Assembly (NCBI GenBank): GCA_905197905.1
Contig: CAJKAP010000007.1
Span: 68,739-132,738 of the forward strand
DNA length: 64,000 bases
Direction: 5' to 3'
From: an uncultured Sutterella sp.
GTDB lineage: Bacteria > Pseudomonadota > Gammaproteobacteria > Burkholderiales > Burkholderiaceae_F
The notes below the pieces were generated by a model. That model did not search any database and was not told where the DNA came from. It worked only from the letters and a program-made list of their open reading frames with translations. A program made the translations under genes and the position numbers. This document shows, piece by piece, positions 60,079 through 64,000 of the stretch. Within the stretch, counting starts at the first letter, position 1; each line of letters opens with the position of its first letter.

Positions 60079-62247
60079 ATGAGCACAGACCAAACGCTCG
60101 ACTTTGACGGAACCAAAGAAGCGGCCGCAATGCCGCCCGAAAAAGCCCAAGAAACCATGCGCGAGCTCGAAGATAAGCTCGAACAGTGGAGCTACGAATA
60201 CTACGTATTGGACGCGCCTAGCGTGCCCGATGCGGACTATGACCGCGCTTTTAACTTATTAGTGGCGCTCGAAAAACGCTTCCCCAAATGGAAAAATCCC
60301 GCCTCGCCAACCGCTCGTGTGGGCGGTGCGGTGCGTAGTGACTTGGCGAAAGTCGTGCACGCTCTTCCCATGCTCTCGATTCATACTGAAACGGACTTCT
60401 CGGACGAAGGGGCTCGTGAGTTTGACCGTCGTGTGAGAAGTGAATTAGGACTTGGCGCAACGGATCCTGCCGTGGAATACGATTGCGAATTGAAGTTTGA
60501 CGGACTTGCGATGAATTTGCGCTACGAAAAGGGGATTCTCGTAAGTGGCGCAACGCGTGGCGATGGCGCTCAAGGGGAAGATGTCACGGCTAACGTGAAG
60601 ACCATTCAAACGATTCCTTTGCGTCTCAAAGGCGACTACCCCGATATTCTCGAAGTGCGTGGCGAAGTGATCATGCACCGAGAAGACTTTGAAGCGCTCA
60701 ATAAGCGTCAAATCGCAGCGGGGCAGAAAACCTTTGTGAATCCGCGTAATGCAGCAGCAGGCAGTTTGCGCCAGTTGGATCCGAATATTACCGCGCAACG
60801 TCGTTTGCATTTCTACGCTTACTCCTTGGGTGAAGTCTCGGGCGAAGCGTTTGCGCCCTCTCAGAGCGCGGCACTTGATCGCTTAGAGTCGATGGGTTTC
60901 CCGGTCGCGAAATTGCGTCGTGTGGTTTATGGCCCTGAAGCGCTGGCGGCTTTCCACAATGAAGTGGCGGAAAAGCGTCCCACGTTGCCTTTTGAAATTG
61001 ACGGCGTCGTCTATAAGGTGAACGACTTTGAACTTCAAGAGCAATTAGGCTTTATTGCACGTGAACCGCGATGGGCCTGTGCACACAAGTATCCTCCAGA
61101 AGAAGCGATGACGGTGTGTGAAGCGATTGATATTCAGGTGGGTCGTACGGGGCGCTTAACGCCAGTGGCTCGCTTAAAGCCCGTCTTTGTGGGCGGTGTG
61201 ACTGTCTCGAACGCCACCCTTCATAACGAAGACCATATTGCTGAGTTGGGTCTTGAGATTGGCGACACGGTCGTTGTGCGTCGTGCAGGCGATGTGATTC
61301 CAGAAGTGCTTCGTGTGGTGAAAGAATTGCGCCCCGAACATGTCCATGCCTTCCATATGCCAGATAAGTGCCCAGTGTGCGGTTCGGCCACGATTCGTGA
61401 CGAAGAAGAAAAGGATATGCGCTGTACGGGCGGGCTTTTCTGTGAAGCACAGCGAAAACTGGCCATCGTGCACTTTGCTTCTCGCCGAGCCATGGGAATT
61501 GACGGTTTGGGCGAAAAAATTGTGACGATGTTGGTGGATGAAGGACTCTTATCGAGCCCAGCAGACATCTATAAACTCACACTTGAAGAATTGACGGCAC
61601 CGCTAAAAGACACCGTCAATAGCGATAAGCCTGTGAAGCGCTTAGGGCCCAAGGCCGCGCAGAATTTGCTCGACAGTATTGCCGCCTCGAAGAATTCCAC
61701 TTTGGCGCGCTTTATCTATTCGTTGGGTTGCCGCCATGTGGGCGAAGCGACTGCGCTGTCACTTGCTGATCATTTCGGTACTTTGGAAAAACTGGAGCAA
61801 GCCAGTGTGGAAGATCTCCTTGAAGTGGACGATATCGGTGAAGTCATTGCCGAGAGTATTTACGCCTTCTTCAAAGAGCCGCATAACCGTGTGGTGATTG
61901 ATGCATTGCTTGCCGCAGGTATCACTTGGAAGAGCACACCCACAGTCAGCAACACGGATAGCGCCGTGAACGGTCTTACGTTTGTGATTACAGGCACCTT
62001 GCCTCACTTTGGTCGCGATGAAATTAAGGATCGCTTGATTGCTTTGGGCGCTAAAGTCTCGGGTTCTGTCAGTAAGAAGACGGACTATCTGGTGGCAGGC
62101 GCTAATCCAAAGTCAAAATTGCAAAAAGCCCTTGAATTAGGGATTCCTGTGATTGATGAAGAAAAGCTTCTCGCGATGATGGGCGAGGGCGAAGCCCCCA
62201 CGGCTCCCGCGGATAGCGCTCCAAGCACGGGCTCGCTTTTTGATTAA
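60079..62247 (+). CDS. ligA: NAD+-dependent DNA ligase
   Basis: A 722-residue LigA that seals nicks using NAD+. The adenylation lysine is K139 in KFDGLAMN. The domain order is Ia, nucleotidyl transferase, OB fold, Cys4 zinc finger (CPVCGS ... MRCTGGLFC), HhH, and a C-terminal BRCT (GLTFVITGTLPHFGRDEIK). A Lon-like Ala/Pro/Ser tail ends it. A terminator sits directly upstream, so transcription from the zipA side is attenuated and no space for a separate promoter is obvious. The next gene follows 20 bases later. Confidence 0.97.
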   Translation: MSTDQTLDFDGTKEAAAMPPEKAQETMRELEDKLEQWSYEYYVLDAPSVPDADYDRAFNLLVALEKRFPKWKNPASPTARVGGAVRSDLAKVVHALPMLSIHTETDFSDEGAREFDRRVRSELGLGATDPAVEYDCELKFDGLAMNLRYEKGILVSGATRGDGAQGEDVTANVKTIQTIPLRLKGDYPDILEVRGEVIMHREDFEALNKRQIAAGQKTFVNPRNAAAGSLRQLDPNITAQRRLHFYAYSLGEVSGEAFAPSQSAALDRLESMGFPVAKLRRVVYGPEALAAFHNEVAEKRPTLPFEIDGVVYKVNDFELQEQLGFIAREPRWACAHKYPPEEAMTVCEAIDIQVGRTGRLTPVARLKPVFVGGVTVSNATLHNEDHIAELGLEIGDTVVVRRAGDVIPEVLRVVKELRPEHVHAFHMPDKCPVCGSATIRDEEEKDMRCTGGLFCEAQRKLAIVHFASRRAMGIDGLGEKIVTMLVDEGLLSSPADIYKLTLEELTAPLKDTVNSDKPVKRLGPKAAQNLLDSIAASKNSTLARFIYSLGCRHVGEATALSLADHFGTLEKLEQASVEDLLEVDDIGEVIAESIYAFFKEPHNRVVIDALLAAGITWKSTPTVSNTDSAVNGLTFVITGTLPHFGRDEIKDRLIALGAKVSGSVSKKTDYLVAGANPKSKLQKALELGIPVIDEEKLLAMMGEGEAPTAPADSAPSTGSLFD

Positions 62248-62267
62248 AAGAGAAAGGAAGCAAAGAG

Positions 62268-63026
62268 ATGTATGCGTTGATTGGGGGCACCGGGTTTACC
62301 GACCCAACGATTTTTGAAGTCGATGAAGAAGTAGAAATGGATACGCCCTATGGTGCACCTTCCGCTCCTTTGCAATTTGGTCGACTCCGTGGCGTGGAAT
62401 GTGTTTTATTGCGTCGTCATGGTGCAAATCATCAATTTGCTCCGCACCGCGTACCGTATCGTGCGAACCTCTGGGCGCTTCACACGGCAAAAATCGAAGG
62501 CGTGATTGCTGTGGCGACTGTAGGGGGCATTGACTCCGCCCTTGGTGCGGGAGCCATTGCTGTACCAGATCAAGTGATTGATTACACCTGGGGACGGGAA
62601 GTGACGTACTACGATGACTTCTCGGTGATGGGTATGAAGCACGTAGATATGACGTATCCCTTTGATGAAGGGTTGCGTGTTGTGCTTCGCGAAGCAGCTA
62701 AGCAAATCAGCGTGCCGATTATGTGGGGTGGAACTTATGCCACGACGCAAGGTCCTCGTTTAGAAACCGCTGCCGAAATTCGTCGTTTTGAGCGCGATGG
62801 GGCCAATATGGTCGGGATGACGCTTTACCCGGAATGCGCACTCGCTAGAGAACTTGATCTGCGCTATGCCGCCATTGCTGTGTCGGTTAACCATGCCGCA
62901 GGTGTCGCAACGAGCCAGCAGGGAATTGCGTTTGAAAAATTAGGTGCAATGATTAAAAAGGGCGTAGATGCTGGTGTGTCGGTGGTATCGACGGCACTAG
63001 AACGCCTCAATCGACAACATAATTGA
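62268..63026 (+). CDS. S-methyl-5'-thioadenosine/thioinosine phosphorylase
   Basis: A 252-residue purine nucleoside phosphorylase of the MTAP/MTIP family that salvages the polyamine by-product methylthioadenosine. GGTGFTDP near the start, LLRRHGANHQFAPHRVPYRANLWAL, and GPRLETAAEIRRFERDGANMVGMT are clear. The MTLYPECALARELDL stretch resembles the MTIP (thioinosine) branch of Pseudomonas more than MTAP, but I cannot decide substrate with certainty. It is cotranscribed with ligA and is followed 52 bases later by def. Confidence 0.9.
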   Translation: MYALIGGTGFTDPTIFEVDEEVEMDTPYGAPSAPLQFGRLRGVECVLLRRHGANHQFAPHRVPYRANLWALHTAKIEGVIAVATVGGIDSALGAGAIAVPDQVIDYTWGREVTYYDDFSVMGMKHVDMTYPFDEGLRVVLREAAKQISVPIMWGGTYATTQGPRLETAAEIRRFERDGANMVGMTLYPECALARELDLRYAAIAVSVNHAAGVATSQQGIAFEKLGAMIKKGVDAGVSVVSTALERLNRQHN

Positions 63027-63078
63027 GTAAAGCGCGGGAGGATTCAAGCGCTTTAAAAGCTCGTGGAGGAAAAACGAA

Positions 63079-63636
63079 ATGATTTTGCGAGTAAGAAAAA
63101 TGGGGGATCCGATTTTGTTGCGCCCCGCGGTTCGGGTGCGTGACTTCTCGGATCCGAAGCTCAAAGAACTCGTGGCGAATATGTGGGATACGATGGAAGC
63201 CACAGGTGGCGTTGGCATTGCGGCGCCACAAGTGGGTGTAAGTCTGCAAGTGATTTGCTTTGGAATGGAAAAGTCTCTTCGCTATCCAGGAGCTCCTTCT
63301 GTACCACGTACTGTGCTCATTAATCCGAAGATTGAACCGATTGGTGATGAACGTCAAATTGGTTGGGAAGGTTGCTTATCGGTTCCAGGTCTTCGCGCAC
63401 AAGTGCCTCGTTGGGAGCGCATTCGCTATACGGGCTTTGATTTGGAGGGTAACCCCATCGATCGTGAAGTCACGGGTTTTCATGCACGCGTTGTGCAGCA
63501 TGAGTCGGATCACTTGATCGGGCGACTCTATCCGAGCCGCATCGAAGACTTTTCCACTTTTGGCTATGTGGAGCTCGTTTGTCCTGAAGCGCTCAAAGGT
63601 GAAGAAGAAAAACTTGGCAAAGCCAACGCTGAGTAA
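63079..63636 (+). CDS. def: peptide deformylase
   Basis: A 185-residue metallohydrolase that removes the N-formyl group from nascent proteins. Its three motifs are GVGIAAPQVG, EGCLSVPG and QHESDHLIG, providing the Cys, two His and catalytic Glu. Length is normal for a type I/III enzyme. Start at 63079 with a GGAGG-like SD upstream. It lies upstream of an rRNA-operon promoter region and is insulated by a large terminator-like hairpin. Confidence 0.95.
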   Translation: MILRVRKMGDPILLRPAVRVRDFSDPKLKELVANMWDTMEATGGVGIAAPQVGVSLQVICFGMEKSLRYPGAPSVPRTVLINPKIEPIGDERQIGWEGCLSVPGLRAQVPRWERIRYTGFDLEGNPIDREVTGFHARVVQHESDHLIGRLYPSRIEDFSTFGYVELVCPEALKGEEEKLGKANAE

Positions 63637-63653
63637 GTGTTGAAAGCCGCAAA

Positions 63654-63720
63654 ACCATGAAGAGAATTTGCCTAAAAACTAGGCAAAAAACCCTAAAAAT
63701 ACCCTCTTCATGGTATTTTG
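63654..63720 (+). terminator. nested terminator-like hairpin after def
   Basis: ACCATGAAGAG (63654-63664) pairs perfectly over 11 bp with CTCTTCATGGT (63704-63714). It encloses an inner TTTGCCTA/TAGGCAAA stem and is followed by ATTTTG. Confidence 0.7.
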
Positions 63721-63730
63721 TGAAAAAAGT

Positions 63731-63759
63731 TTGACAACTCAGAAAAAAGAGTGTTTAAT
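63731..63759 (+). promoter_or_regulatory. rRNA operon promoter P1
   Basis: TTGACA (63731-63736), a 17-base spacer and TTTAAT (63754-63759): a strong sigma-70 promoter. Confidence 0.85.
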
Positions 63760-63800
63760 TCTCTCCTACGTCAAGCGCAACTGCGTTTGAGAAAACAAAG

Positions 63801-63822
63801 AAATCGCGAAAGCGGTTTTTTT
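63801..63822 (+). terminator. terminator-like hairpin between rrn P1 and P2
   Basis: AAATCGC (63801-63807) pairs with GCGGTTT (63812-63818) around GAAA, and a T-tract follows. It lies downstream of P1 but upstream of P2. Confidence 0.55.
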
Positions 63823-63824
63823 GT

Positions 63825-63853
63825 TTGACAAAGGATTTTTGATCTGATAAGAT
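63825..63853 (+). promoter_or_regulatory. rRNA operon promoter P2
   Basis: TTGACA (63825-63830), a 17-base spacer and TAAGAT (63848-63853). Confidence 0.8.
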
Positions 63854-63862
63854 TAAAAATCT

Positions 63863-63893
63863 GCGCTTCGAGAGAAGCGCTTGTTCTTTAAAA
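63863..63893 (+). promoter_or_regulatory. boxB-like hairpin and boxA antitermination signal of an rRNA leader
   Basis: GCGCTTC-GAGA-GAAGCGC (63863-63880) is a perfect hairpin, followed by TGTTCTTTAAAAA (63882-63894). The latter matches the boxA element (TGCTCTTTAACAA in E. coli). The 16S rRNA gene itself is expected past the right edge: its conserved 5' start is not reached by 64000. Confidence 0.85.
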
Positions 63894-64000
63894 ACTAGAA
63901 TTCAACGAACCGATAAGTGTGAACATCGGCAAGTAGAGACTCAGTAATGAGGTCTCAAAAAACTTACGAAGTTCGCACTTTGAAGGAAAGCCGAAAGACG

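Overview
The window looks like the chromosome of a betaproteobacterium of the order Burkholderiales, most probably a gut-associated Sutterellaceae (Sutterella/Parasutterella-like). This rests on gene order and protein families: tRNA-Leu / tig-clpP-clpX-lon-hup / tRNA-Val / tRNA-Asp / ppiD, smc-zipA-ligA, xseB-ispA-dxs, and a BPSS1780-like membrane protein plus a DUF2782-like protein beside polA. It also rests on a base composition near 50% GC, low for Burkholderiales, and on an exported flavin-type anaerobic reductase next to a porin. No insertion sequence, prophage, CRISPR array or integrase is visible. Most of the window is core chromosome.

Layout. 1-2.7 kb: end of alr, radA, and a striking protein with a UreE-like N-terminal half and a huge Cys/His repeat tail. 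2.8-13.7 kb: tRNA-Leu, a lipoprotein, then the protein quality-control block (tig, clpP, clpX, lon with a sigma-32 promoter, HU, tRNA-Val, three identical tRNA-Asp genes, ppiD). 13.8-22.9 kb: a lone FGGY sugar kinase, parE-parC (ParC with an acidic N-terminal extension), and an orphan NarX-type sensor kinase. 23-29.8 kb: aminotransferase, an fpr-rnfB-nth operon, ferredoxin FdxA, dinB, and two small envelope genes. 30-38.5 kb: polA (proofreading residues lost), a META-domain protein, a dicarboxylate/amino-acid symporter, xseB-ispA-dxs. 38.9-43 kb: a Tat-exported FMN/FAD reductase, a porin and a MerR-type regulator. 43.3-50.6 kb: murB, a GNAT protein, rpsT, murJ, three uncharacterised minus-strand genes (two are paralogues), and an MFS transporter. 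50.9-63.6 kb: a MetQ-like binding protein, prmB with an ABC-F ATPase, smc, zipA, ligA, an MTA/MTI phosphorylase and def. 63.7-64 kb: a double promoter, hairpin and boxA that introduce an rRNA operon lying past the right edge.

How the parts fit. The left third is a proteostasis and chromosome-maintenance region. The reductase, porin, symporter and orphan nitrate-type sensor suggest a cell that respires small organic acids anaerobically. A shared CCCTAGGG palindrome upstream of the symporter and the reductase may link them. The best candidates for undescribed biology are the Cys/His-repeat metal-binding protein (1683-2636), the tandem paralogues with a shared GTATATA promoter element (47.7-49.1 kb), the reductase without the fumarate signature (38.9 kb), the PolA with a dead exonuclease site, and a structured leader or small RNA ahead of tig (about 3825-3990).
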